Positions 1 to 7,789 of a stretch of 36,419 bases of DNA are shown here, one piece after another. Position 1 is the first letter of the stretch, and each line of letters starts with the position of its first letter. The notes under the pieces were generated by a model that was not told where the DNA came from, did not search any database, and saw only the letters and a list, made by a program, of their open reading frames with translations. Origin of the DNA: JAJUFS01 sp964599565. Lineage in GTDB: Bacteria; Pseudomonadota; Gammaproteobacteria; Natronospirales; JAJUFS01. Where the stretch lies: NCBI GenBank assembly GCA_964599565.1, contig CAZRFE010000018.1, positions 1 to 36,419 on the forward strand, in the 5' to 3' direction. A program made the translations under genes and the position numbers.

Positions 1-42
1 ACCGGCGCCCGGCGGGCTTTTCGCGATTCTACGTTGCGGCGT

Positions 43-72
43 TTTATACCAAGCGCAAAAAACGCATGTCAA
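43..72 (-). promoter_or_regulatory. Strong sigma-70 promoter leaving the window downstream of lon
   Basis: On the minus strand a perfect TTGACA (72-67) lies 18 nt before TATAAA (48-43), just past the lon stop codon. It would drive a gene outside the window. In many proteobacteria lon is followed by hupB with its own promoters, so hupB is the likely target, but that gene is not visible. No clear lon terminator is seen in bases 1-78. Confidence 0.7.
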
Positions 73-78
73 CAGAAT

Positions 79-2514
79 CTAGTGTGGACGCACGGGCGGC
101 GGCGTTACCTTTTCATCTGTTGATGATTCGCCAGCCTTCACGTTCTCCGCAGGTAACTCGCTTTTCGCGGCGGTTCCCGGCAAATGCTGGAGTGCGACTT
201 CCAGCACCGAATCGATCCATTTCACCGCGCGAATGTCGAGTGCATTGCGAATATCCGCCGGAATATCCTGCAGATCCTTTTCATTTTCTTCCGGTATCAA
301 TACCTTCTTGATGCCGCCACGATGCGCTGCGAGCAGTTTTTCCTTCAGTCCACCGATCGGCAACACCTCTCCGCGCAACGTGATTTCACCGGTCATTGCA
401 ACATCCGCGCGAACAGGTATGCCGGTCAGCGCGGAAACCAGCGCGGTACACATGCCGATACCCGCACTCGGTCCGTCCTTCGGCGTCGCACCTTCCGGAA
501 CATGGATGTGCACATCGATGGACTGGTGGAAATCGTCTTTCAGGCCCAGTGCCTTCGCCCGCCCGCGCACGACGGTCATTGCGGCGTGAATCGATTCCTG
601 CATGACATCGCCGAGCTTGCCGGTATGAATCAGCTTGCCCTTGCCCGGCACGATTGCAGCTTCAATGGTCAGCAGTTCGCCTCCCACTTCCGTCCATGCA
701 AGGCCCGTGACCTGGCCAACCTGATCCTTTTCTTCCGCGCGTCCGTAGCGAAACCGACGTACCCCGAGGTACTTGTCCAGATTTTCCGGTGTCACCTTTA
801 CCGGAACGCTCGCCGGCTCCAGCAGCAACTGCTTGACCACCTTGCGGCAGATCTTCGCAACTTCGCGCTCCAGGCTGCGTACGCCGGCCTCGCGCGTGTA
901 GTGGCGCACGATCGCCTTCACCGCTTCGATATCGATCTCGATCTCGGATCGTTTCAGGCCGTTGGCCTTAACCTGCTTCGGAATCAGGTAACGGATTGCA
1001 ATGTTCGTCTTTTCGTCTTCGGTGTAACCGGCAAGACGGATCACCTCCATGCGATCCAGCAGCGGACCCGGGATGTTCATCGTATTCGCCGTTGCGACGA
1101 ACATCACATCCGACAGGTCGTAATCCACTTCGAGGTAATGATCCGAGAAAGTGTCGTTCTGTTCGGGATCAAGCACTTCGAGCAACGCGGATGAAGGATC
1201 ACCGCGGAAGTCTGTCGACATCTTGTCGATTTCGTCGAGCAGGAAAAGAGGGTTCCGAACACCCACCTTGGTCATGTTCTGGATGATCTTGCCCGGCATC
1301 GAACCGATGTAGGTCCGGCGATGTCCGCGAATTTCGGCTTCGTCGCGAACGCCGCCGAGCGCCATGCGCACGAACTTCCGGTTCGTTGCGCGCGCGATGC
1401 TCTGTCCAAGCGACGTCTTGCCCACGCCGGGCGGGCCGACCAGGCACAGTATTGGTCCCTTCAGCTTGCGCACTCGTTGCTGGACGGCGAGGTATTCAAC
1501 AATGCGTTCCTTGATCTTCTCGAGGCCATAATGATCCGCTTCGAGCACTTCCTCCGCTTTCTTGAGCTCATGGTGAATGCGCGTCTTCTTCTTCCATGGA
1601 ACATTTACGAGCGTTTCGATGTAGTTGCGCACCACCGTTGCTTCTGCGGACATCGGCGACATCAGCTTGAGCTTGTTGAGCTCCGCGGTCGCCTTGTCGT
1701 GTGCTTCCTTCGGCATCCCGGCCTGCTTGATTCTTTCTTCCAGATCCTCGATTTCATTCGGCGCATCCTCAAGCTCGCCGAGTTCCTTCTGGATCGCCTT
1801 CATCTGTTCGTTGAGATAGTACTCGCGCTGGCTCTTTTCCATCTGCTGCTTGACGCGGCCGCGGATGCGCTTCTCGATCTGCATGAGATCGATTTCGCCT
1901 TCGATCAGACCCATCACGTGTTCGAGCCGTTCGCGCACTGATTCGATCTCGAGCAGCTTCTGCTTCTCTTCGATCTTCAACGTCATGTGAGCGGCGATGG
2001 TGTCGGCAAGACGGCTCGGGGAGTCGATACCGGCGAGGCTTGTAAGAATTTCCGGCGGAACCTTCTTGTTCAGCTTCACATACTGATCGAAGAGCGACAT
2101 GACCGAACGCATCAGCACGTCGACTTCACGTTCGTCATAGCCGGTGTCTTCGCCGATCATCTCGACATCGGCAACGAAGTGTTCTCCGGATTTCAGCCTG
2201 GCGATGCGCGCGCGCTGCCCACCTTCGACCAGCACCTTGACGGTGCCGTCCGGGAGCTTGAGCAGTTGCAGAACCGTGGCAAGGACCCCGACGCGGTGCA
2301 GGTCGTCGGCGGCGGGTTCGTCGATCTCGGCGCGCTTCTGCGCCACCAGCAGGATCTGCTTTCCGCCTTTCATCGCCTCGTCGAGCGCAAGAATGGATTT
2401 CTCGCGACCGACGAACAGCGGAATCACCATGTGCGGATAAACCACTACATCGCGCAACGGGAGTAACGCGACCGTCTGCGGCTGCTCGGAAACCGTTTGA
2501 TCTTCACTCGCCAC
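79..2514 (-). CDS. lon: ATP-dependent Lon protease
   Basis: Cytoplasmic AAA+ serine protease that degrades misfolded and regulatory proteins. The 811-residue product has the N-terminal substrate-binding LON domain, a Walker A motif GPPGVGKT at 360-367, and a C-terminal protease domain. The catalytic Ser683 (in DGPSAGIGM) and Lys726 (in GGLKEKLL) are 43 residues apart, as in E. coli. The start is a GTG at 2514 preceded by a good Shine-Dalgarno (GAGGA). It is somewhat longer than E. coli Lon (784) because of a hydrophilic C-terminal tail that ends TPPPVRPH, a triple-proline run five residues from the end. It lies 101 nt downstream of clpX with its own heat-shock-type promoter. Confidence 0.97.
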   Translation of the reverse strand: MASEDQTVSEQPQTVALLPLRDVVVYPHMVIPLFVGREKSILALDEAMKGGKQILLVAQKRAEIDEPAADDLHRVGVLATVLQLLKLPDGTVKVLVEGGQRARIARLKSGEHFVADVEMIGEDTGYDEREVDVLMRSVMSLFDQYVKLNKKVPPEILTSLAGIDSPSRLADTIAAHMTLKIEEKQKLLEIESVRERLEHVMGLIEGEIDLMQIEKRIRGRVKQQMEKSQREYYLNEQMKAIQKELGELEDAPNEIEDLEERIKQAGMPKEAHDKATAELNKLKLMSPMSAEATVVRNYIETLVNVPWKKKTRIHHELKKAEEVLEADHYGLEKIKERIVEYLAVQQRVRKLKGPILCLVGPPGVGKTSLGQSIARATNRKFVRMALGGVRDEAEIRGHRRTYIGSMPGKIIQNMTKVGVRNPLFLLDEIDKMSTDFRGDPSSALLEVLDPEQNDTFSDHYLEVDYDLSDVMFVATANTMNIPGPLLDRMEVIRLAGYTEDEKTNIAIRYLIPKQVKANGLKRSEIEIDIEAVKAIVRHYTREAGVRSLEREVAKICRKVVKQLLLEPASVPVKVTPENLDKYLGVRRFRYGRAEEKDQVGQVTGLAWTEVGGELLTIEAAIVPGKGKLIHTGKLGDVMQESIHAAMTVVRGRAKALGLKDDFHQSIDVHIHVPEGATPKDGPSAGIGMCTALVSALTGIPVRADVAMTGEITLRGEVLPIGGLKEKLLAAHRGGIKKVLIPEENEKDLQDIPADIRNALDIRAVKWIDSVLEVALQHLPGTAAKSELPAENVKAGESSTDEKVTPPPVRPH

Positions 2515-2585
2515 GAAACTTCCTCAGGAATTCAGGTGAAGGTACAGGTCGTGCCTTGCGTATCGGCGACCCGACAAGGGCCAGT

Positions 2586-2614
2586 ATCTGGGGCCGGGGT
2601 GCCGGCGCTTCAAG
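2586..2614 (-). promoter_or_regulatory. Sigma-32 (RpoH) type heat-shock promoter of lon
   Basis: Minus strand: CTTGAA (2614-2609), a 15-nt spacer, then CCCCAGAT (2593-2586), close to the RpoH consensus CTTGAA-N13-15-CCCCATNT. It sits directly after the clpX stop codon and predicts a leader of about 65 nt for lon. lon is a known RpoH target in E. coli; the match here is by eye. Confidence 0.6.
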
Positions 2615-2615
2615 A

Positions 2616-3902
2616 TCAGTCGTCCGCCGCCGCGACGCGCGCGGTATCGTCATTGCTGTACATGATGTACGGCCGCGCATCGCCGTTGATCACGCCCTCG
2701 TCGACGACGACCTTTTCGACGCTTTCCATGGACGGCATGTCGTACATGGTATCGAGCAGGACGTGCTCGATGATCGTGCGCAGACCACGGGCGCCCGTCT
2801 TTCGTTCCATTGCGCGGCGCGCGATCGCACGCAGTCCATCCGCACGAATGTCGAGATCCACGCCTTCCATCTCGAAAAGTTTCTTGTACTGCTTGATCAC
2901 GGCGTTCCGCGGCTCGACGAGAATCTTGACGAGCGCTTCCTCGTCCAGCTCCTCGAGCGTTGCGACAACCGGCAGCCGTCCGACAAACTCGGGAATGAGC
3001 CCGAACTTGATGAGATCTTCGGGTTCGCAATCGACGAGAATTTCGCCGACGTTGCCGCGGGCATCGCGCGACTTCACGTCCGCGATGAATCCGATGCCGC
3101 CCTTCACCGAACGATCGCGGATGATCTTTTCGAGTCCTGCGAATGCACCGCCGCAGATGAAAAGGATGTTGCGCGTATCCACCTGCAGGAATTCCTGCTG
3201 CGGATGCTTTCGACCGCCCTGCGGCGGTACGGATGCAATCGTTCCTTCGATGAGTTTCAGCAGCGCCTGCTGCACACCTTCGCCGGACACGTCGCGCGTG
3301 ATCGACGGGTTGTCGGACTTGCGCGAGATCTTGTCGATCTCGTCGATGTACACGATACCGGTCTGCGCCTTGTCGACATCGTAGTCACACTTCTGCAGCA
3401 GCTTCTGGATGATGTTCTCGACATCCTCGCCGACATAGCCCGCTTCCGTCAGGGTCGTGGCGTCAGCAATCGTGAACGGCACATTCAGCAGGCGCGCGAG
3501 CGTTTCCGCCAGCAGCGTCTTGCCGGAACCTGTGGGACCAATCAGCAGGATGTTGGACTTGGAAAGTTCGACTTCGTCCTTGTCCTTGGCATTGCGCGTT
3601 TCCAGCCGCTTGTAGTGGTTGTAGACCGCGACGGACAGCACTTTCTTCGCGCGTTCCTGGCCGATGACGTACTGATCCAGCACGGATTTGATTTCATGCG
3701 GCTTCGGAAGCTTGCTGTGAGCGCTGTCCGCCTGCTCTGCCATCTCCTCGCGGATGATGTCATTGCACAGCTCCACGCACTCGTCGCATACGAACACCGA
3801 CGGACCGGCAATAAGCTTGCGAACTTCGTGCTGACTCTTTCCACAGAAAGAGCAGTACAGAAGCTTGCCGCCATCCTCGTTGCCGCGCGTTTCGTCAGTC
3901 AT
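2616..3902 (-). CDS. clpX: ATP-dependent Clp protease ATP-binding subunit ClpX
   Basis: AAA+ unfoldase that feeds tagged substrates to ClpP. The 428-residue product has the N-terminal zinc-binding domain (Cys17, Cys20, Cys39, Cys42), Walker A GPTGSGKT at 122-129, Walker B within VYIDEIDK, the GYVGED pore loop and the RKH loop (GGRKH). The length matches the family. The ATG at 3902 follows a purine-rich site (AAGGTGA). It is 110 nt downstream of clpP, a gap holding a possible separate promoter, in the conserved order tig-clpP-clpX-lon. Confidence 0.98.
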   Translation of the reverse strand: MTDETRGNEDGGKLLYCSFCGKSQHEVRKLIAGPSVFVCDECVELCNDIIREEMAEQADSAHSKLPKPHEIKSVLDQYVIGQERAKKVLSVAVYNHYKRLETRNAKDKDEVELSKSNILLIGPTGSGKTLLAETLARLLNVPFTIADATTLTEAGYVGEDVENIIQKLLQKCDYDVDKAQTGIVYIDEIDKISRKSDNPSITRDVSGEGVQQALLKLIEGTIASVPPQGGRKHPQQEFLQVDTRNILFICGGAFAGLEKIIRDRSVKGGIGFIADVKSRDARGNVGEILVDCEPEDLIKFGLIPEFVGRLPVVATLEELDEEALVKILVEPRNAVIKQYKKLFEMEGVDLDIRADGLRAIARRAMERKTGARGLRTIIEHVLLDTMYDMPSMESVEKVVVDEGVINGDARPYIMYSNDDTARVAAADD

Positions 3903-3942
3903 GGCTCACCTTAGGTCGACCCCGGCCGGCGGGCTCAGGGCA

Positions 3943-3970
3943 TGTATAACATGTCGTCCCGAAGCTGCAA
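3943..3970 (-). promoter_or_regulatory. Possible clpX promoter overlapping a small palindrome
   Basis: Minus strand: TTGCAG (3970-3965), a 16-nt spacer, then TATACA (3948-3943). The -10 lies inside a perfect short inverted repeat, CATGT-ATA-ACATG on the plus strand (3941-3953). The matches to consensus are moderate, so this could be an internal promoter or chance. Confidence 0.35.
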
Positions 3971-4012
3971 AACCCGGGAAAATTGATCATATTTCCGCCA
4001 ATCGGCCGCCGA

Positions 4013-4651
4013 TCAGGATTTGGCGGCCGCCTGTCGCTGCTTCAGGACCGAGTCGATGATTCCGTACTGCACGGATTCGTCTCCTCCCATGAACTTGTCC
4101 CTGTCGGTGTCCTTTTCAATCTGCTCGATCGGCTGCCCGGTGTGCCGGGAAAGGATTTCGTTCAGCTTCGCCTTCGTGGCCAGCACTTCCCGCGCGTGGA
4201 TGTCGATATCCGAGGCCTGACCCTGGAAGCCCGCCAGCGGCTGATGGATCATCACGCGCGAATGCGGCAGTGCGTAACGCTTTCCCTTCGCGCCTGTAGC
4301 GAGCAGTACTGCCGCCATGCTCGCCGCCTGCCCGACGCAGATCGTGCTGACATCCGGCTTGATGAACTGCATGGTGTCGTAGACGCCAAGTCCCGCGGTG
4401 ACGGAGCCGCCCGGCGAGTTGATATATAAATGTATGTCCTTGTCGGGATTTTCCGACTCGAGGAACAGCAGCTGCGCGACGATCAGGTTCGCCATGTGGT
4501 CTTCGATCGCGCCCACGCAGAATATGACCCGGTCCTTGAGCAGGCGCGAGAAGATGTCGTAGGAACGCTCGCCGCGGGCAGTCTGTTCGACCACGATCGG
4601 CACCAGGTTCATGGCATGCGTATCGATAGCACCTGAATTGCGAACGGTCAT
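4013..4651 (-). CDS. clpP: ATP-dependent Clp protease proteolytic subunit ClpP
   Basis: Self-compartmentalised serine protease core that partners ClpX. The 212-residue product carries the full catalytic triad at E. coli numbering: Ser111 (GQAASM), His136 (VMIHQPLAG) and Asp185. A short N-terminal propeptide region precedes the conserved LVPIVVEQTARGERSYDIFS block. The start at 4651 has a GAGGTAA Shine-Dalgarno and lies 25 nt after the tig stop, so tig and clpP are very likely one transcript. Confidence 0.98.
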   Translation of the reverse strand: MTVRNSGAIDTHAMNLVPIVVEQTARGERSYDIFSRLLKDRVIFCVGAIEDHMANLIVAQLLFLESENPDKDIHLYINSPGGSVTAGLGVYDTMQFIKPDVSTICVGQAASMAAVLLATGAKGKRYALPHSRVMIHQPLAGFQGQASDIDIHAREVLATKAKLNEILSRHTGQPIEQIEKDTDRDKFMGGDESVQYGIIDSVLKQRQAAAKS

Positions 4652-4676
4652 GCTGTTACCTCTTGATTACTTCGAT

Positions 4677-5978
4677 TTACTGGCCTGCGTTCATGACTTC
4701 GTCAAAGCTGGCCGGCTTGTCCTTGATGGTAGCCGTTTCAAGCAGCAAGTCGACAGCCTGTTCTTCCAGGGCCATCGCTTCCACCTGGCGCATTATGTTG
4801 GCGTTCTTCCGGTAGCTGCGAACCGCTTCGGCCGGATCCGGGTAACCTGCGGCGGAGTCCTCAAGCAGTGCGTCGACCTTCTCCTTCGATGCCGTCAGCG
4901 CCTTGTCCTTGATGAACTCGCCCAGCAGCAGGCCCAGCGAAACCCGGGTGCGCGCGCGTTCCTCGAACAGGTCGCGCGGCAGCTGGTGTGGATCCGCCTT
5001 GTCTCCCATGCCCATCCGCTTGGCCATGTCGTGCTGCATGCTGTGGATTTCCTCGTCGACAAGCGCGTTCGGCAACTCCACCTTGTTCGCCTCGACGAGC
5101 GCATCCAGCACCTTCTCCTTGCTCTGACGCCTGAGTGCCGCATCCAGTTCGCGCTGCATGTGCGCGCGGACGTCCTCGCGCAGCTTCGCGATACCGCCTT
5201 CCTGGACGCCAAACTGCCGGCAGAATTCCTCATCCACCTCCGGCAGCGTCAGTTCCTGTACCTCGTGCGCCTTCACCGTGAAGACCACCTTCTGCCCCTT
5301 GAGATCGTCGGCGTGATAGTCCTTCGGAAACTTCACATCAAAGGACTTTTCGTCACCCGCCTTGATTCCCGCCAGGTTTTTCTCGAAATCCTCGACCATC
5401 CGCCCGCCGCCGAGTTCGACCGGCATCTTCTCGCCCTTGTTGCCGGGGAAATCCTCGCCCTTGAGCTTGCCGTGGAAATCGATCACGACGCGATCGCCGG
5501 TCGCTGCAGCGCGCGCGACCGTCTTCCACTCGCCTCGCTGCTTGCGCATTCTCTCGACCATCGCGTCGACATCAGCGTCGGTGACTTCAGCCGTCTGGCG
5601 CTCGACCTTCAGGCCTTCGGTCTTCTTCAGCGTTACGTCGGGATAAACCTCGAACGTGGCCGTGTAACGCAGGCCTTCGCCCTCGCTCATGCTGACCGGA
5701 TCGATTGCCGGCGCGCCGGCAGGGCGCAGTTTCTGCTGCTGCAGCGCTTCGCTGTAGGTCTGGCGCAACAGCTCCTGCAATACGTCTTCACGCACCTGCG
5801 GACCATACTGCTGACGCACGACATTGAAGGGCACCTTGCCGGGACGGAATCCCTTGACCTTCGCGGTGCGGCCCAGGCGGCGCAGCCGGTTGTCGACTTC
5901 GCTCTCGACCCGTTCCGCCGGAACGTGAACCGTCATCTTGCGTTCCAGCCCCTTGGTGGCTTCGACGGAAACCTGCAT
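4677..5978 (-). CDS. tig: Trigger factor (ribosome-associated chaperone and prolyl isomerase)
   Basis: Binds the ribosome near the exit tunnel and guards nascent chains. I place the start at the ATG at 5978 (MQVSVEATKG), preceded by AGGAG at 7 nt, giving 433 residues (E. coli 432). An in-frame ATG 33 codons upstream has no homologous sequence behind it. The ribosome-docking signature GFRPGKVP falls at residues 43-50, exactly as in E. coli. The FKBP-like domain follows (VIDFHGKLKGEDFPG, near residue 160) and then the helical C-terminal chaperone region. It is first in the tig-clpP-clpX-lon block, and its leader contains two stem-loops. Confidence 0.97.
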   Translation of the reverse strand: MQVSVEATKGLERKMTVHVPAERVESEVDNRLRRLGRTAKVKGFRPGKVPFNVVRQQYGPQVREDVLQELLRQTYSEALQQQKLRPAGAPAIDPVSMSEGEGLRYTATFEVYPDVTLKKTEGLKVERQTAEVTDADVDAMVERMRKQRGEWKTVARAAATGDRVVIDFHGKLKGEDFPGNKGEKMPVELGGGRMVEDFEKNLAGIKAGDEKSFDVKFPKDYHADDLKGQKVVFTVKAHEVQELTLPEVDEEFCRQFGVQEGGIAKLREDVRAHMQRELDAALRRQSKEKVLDALVEANKVELPNALVDEEIHSMQHDMAKRMGMGDKADPHQLPRDLFEERARTRVSLGLLLGEFIKDKALTASKEKVDALLEDSAAGYPDPAEAVRSYRKNANIMRQVEAMALEEQAVDLLLETATIKDKPASFDEVMNAGQ

Positions 5979-5998
5979 TGCTTTGCTCCTGGAAGAAG

Positions 5999-6071
5999 GA
6001 TCGCTCGTCTTCAGGCGATCATTGGAAAAATCGGGTGAGTAAGGCGTTCTGCCGCCGCGGACAGGGTCCGC
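5999..6071 (-). other. Two stem-loops in the tig leader
   Basis: Two inverted repeats lie between tRNA-Leu and tig. GATCGC (5999-6004) pairs with GCGATC (6015-6020) around a 10-nt loop, starting 10 nt upstream of the AGGAG site. GCGGAC (6057-6062) pairs with GTCCGC (6066-6071) around a 3-nt loop. Neither is followed by a T-run on the minus strand, so they do not look like terminators. Any regulatory role is inference. Confidence 0.4.
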
Positions 6072-6106
6072 CTTCAACGCTGAATATCAATAAAATCAAC
6101 AACCTG

Positions 6107-6191
6107 TGGTGCGAAAGGAGAGACTCGAACTCTCACCCCTTGCGGGACCGGGACCTAAACCCGGCGCGTCTACCAATTCCGCCACTTTCGC
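6107..6191 (-). tRNA. tRNA-Leu (anticodon UAG)
   Basis: 85 nt including an encoded CCA. The acceptor arms GCGAAAG and CTTTCGC pair. The anticodon stem CCGGG/CCCGG encloses the loop TTTAGGT with anticodon TAG, and a long variable arm is present as expected for leucine. The 3' CCA is at 6109-6107. It is separated from the other four tRNAs by a terminator. Confidence 0.95.
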
Positions 6192-6215
6192 CGTGACCTG
6201 CGCGCGAAGCCGTTG

Positions 6216-6221
6216 ATTATA
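6216..6221 (-). promoter_or_regulatory. -10 box of a separate tRNA-Leu promoter
   Basis: A perfect TATAAT on the minus strand (6221-6216), followed by a GC-rich discriminator, lies 25 nt before the tRNA-Leu 5' end. No good -35 hexamer is seen 16-18 nt upstream. With the terminator after tRNA-Lys it suggests that tRNA-Leu is its own transcription unit. Confidence 0.5.
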
Positions 6222-6290
6222 CGGGATTTCCGCGGATCGCCGCAGGCGCGAAACGGCGGGAAAGCGAGATCCATCAGCGCGTCGTTCAGT

Positions 6291-6317
6291 AAAACAAACG
6301 CCCGGCAGTGCCGGGCG
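6291..6317 (-). terminator. Intrinsic terminator of the Pro-Arg-His-Lys tRNA operon
   Basis: Minus-strand hairpin with an 8-bp GC-rich stem (CGCCCGGC, 6317-6310, with 6306-6299) and a 3-nt loop, followed by TTTGTTTT (6298-6291). It lies 7 nt beyond the tRNA-Lys 3' end. Confidence 0.85.
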
Positions 6318-6323
6318 CGGATT

Positions 6324-6399
<76 letters not shown>

Positions 6400-6438
6400 T
6401 TGTAACCGTTGCCAGGAGCAATGCTCGCCAGCGAAAAA

Positions 6439-6515
6439 TGGGGTGGACGATGGGGCTCGAACCCACGACAACCGGAATCACAATCCGGGGCTCTACCAAC
6501 TGAGCTACGCCCACC
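6439..6515 (-). tRNA. tRNA-His (anticodon GUG)
   Basis: 77 nt with encoded CCA and the extra 5' G(-1) opposite C73 that marks tRNA-His. The acceptor GTGGGCG pairs with CGTCCAC, with one G-U pair. The anticodon loop TTGTGAT gives GTG. Confidence 0.95.
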
Positions 6516-6544
6516 ACTGAAACCCTGCAAGGCTGTCAGGCGAA

Positions 6545-6621
6545 TGGCGCGCCCGGCAGGACTCGAACCTGCAACCCCCGGCTTAGAAGGCCGGTGCTCT
6601 ATCCGGTTGAGCTACGGGCGC
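6545..6621 (-). tRNA. tRNA-Arg (anticodon UCU)
   Basis: 77 nt with encoded CCA. The acceptor GCGCCCG pairs with CGGGCGC. The anticodon stem CCGGC/GCCGG encloses CTTCTAA, giving anticodon TCT for AGA/AGG codons. Confidence 0.95.
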
Positions 6622-6650
6622 AGTATCGTCGCCGGGCTCCTGCCGATCTT

Positions 6651-6727
<77 letters not shown>

Positions 6728-6764
6728 CTCTTGCCGCGGCGGGAACCGGCCCGCGAGGCCGGGA

Positions 6765-6793
6765 ATGATACGGATGCCCATATACCGCGTCAA
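6765..6793 (-). promoter_or_regulatory. Sigma-70 promoter of the tRNA operon
   Basis: Minus strand: TTGACG (6793-6788), exactly 17 nt, then TATCAT (6770-6765); each hexamer matches 5 of 6 consensus bases. A GC-rich discriminator (CCCGGCC) follows, typical of growth-rate and stringently controlled stable-RNA promoters. It lies 37 nt before tRNA-Pro. Confidence 0.8.
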
Positions 6794-6856
6794 CGCATTT
6801 TAGCAGACATTCCGGGCGTTCCCGTGCAGCGCAACGACGCGCGCCGCGGCATCAAG

Positions 6857-6886
6857 TTGAGAGGTGCGCGATGCGCATGCGACAAT
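6857..6886 (+). promoter_or_regulatory. Putative folD promoter
   Basis: TTGAGA (6857-6862), 18 nt, GACAAT (6881-6886). The -35 matches 5 of 6 bases and the -10 matches 4 of 6. It predicts a short leader of roughly 27 nt before the folD ATG. Confidence 0.45.
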
Positions 6887-6919
6887 CCGCGCCTCGCAAC
6901 GCAACGGAACTCCGGCTTC

Positions 6920-7789
6920 ATGAGCGCGCGTCTCATCGATGGCAAATCACTGGCGAAATCCATCCGCACGGAAATACGCCACGCCGTCGAAATGCGATCC
7001 GCTGAGGGCAAACGCGTTCCCGGACTTGCCGTCATCATGGTCGGCGACGATCCTGCTTCCCAGGTGTATGTGACGCACAAGCGCAACGACTGCCGGGAAG
7101 TCGGCATTCACTCGCTGGCTTACGATCTGCCCGCATCCACCGGCCAGGACGACCTTCTCGCGCTCATTGACCGCCTGAATGAAGATCCCGCGGTGGATGG
7201 CATCCTCGTGCAGCTTCCGCTGCCGCAACAGATCGACAGTGTCGCGGTCATCGAGCGCATTCGCCCGGACAAGGACGTGGACGGATTCCATCCATACAAC
7301 GTCGGCCGGCTGGCGCAACGCATTCCGAGGCTCCGTCCGTGCACGCCGTTCGGCGTCATCCGGCTGCTCGAATCCATCGGTGAAACCTTCAAGGGACGCA
7401 ATGCGGTCGTGGTCGGTGCGTCGAACATCGTGGGGCGTCCGATGGCGCTGGAGCTGCTGCTCGCCGGCGCGACGGTGACAATCTGCCATCGCTTCACCTC
7501 GGATCTTGCCGAGCAGGTCGCGCGTGCGGATATCGTCGTCGTGGGCGTCGGCAAGCCGGGACTGGTGAGAGGCGAATGGGTGAAGCGCGGCGCGACCGTG
7601 ATCGATGTCGGCATCAATCGAACCGAGGACGGTCGTCTCATCGGCGACGTCGAATTCGATGCTGCGAGGGAGCGCGCGGCGTGGATCACGCCGGTGCCGG
7701 GCGGCGTCGGGCCAATGACACGCGCGATGCTGCTCGCGAACACGCTCTATGCTGCGCGCGAACACGACGGTGAGAGCGTCGCTGTCTAG
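6920..7789 (+). CDS. folD: Bifunctional methylenetetrahydrofolate dehydrogenase/cyclohydrolase
   Basis: Interconverts 5,10-methylene-THF and 10-formyl-THF in one-carbon metabolism. The start at 6920 (MSARLIDGKS) gives 289 residues, matching E. coli FolD (288); the open frame further upstream runs through tRNA genes. The catalytic Tyr50 and Lys54 are present in YVTHKRND. Other conserved blocks are VDGILVQLPLP, DKDVDGFHPYN and the nucleotide-binding VVGASNIVGRP, and the protein ends with the PVPGGVGPMTRAML block. Its TAG stop overlaps the cysS stop on the opposite strand. Confidence 0.97.
   Translation: MSARLIDGKSLAKSIRTEIRHAVEMRSAEGKRVPGLAVIMVGDDPASQVYVTHKRNDCREVGIHSLAYDLPASTGQDDLLALIDRLNEDPAVDGILVQLPLPQQIDSVAVIERIRPDKDVDGFHPYNVGRLAQRIPRLRPCTPFGVIRLLESIGETFKGRNAVVVGASNIVGRPMALELLLAGATVTICHRFTSDLAEQVARADIVVVGVGKPGLVRGEWVKRGATVIDVGINRTEDGRLIGDVEFDAARERAAWITPVPGGVGPMTRAMLLANTLYAAREHDGESVAV

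Noticed and set aside
2556..6038. Long plus-strand frames over clpX, clpP and tig
   Set aside because: Shadow frames opposite strongly conserved genes, with no family signatures and no ribosome-binding sites.
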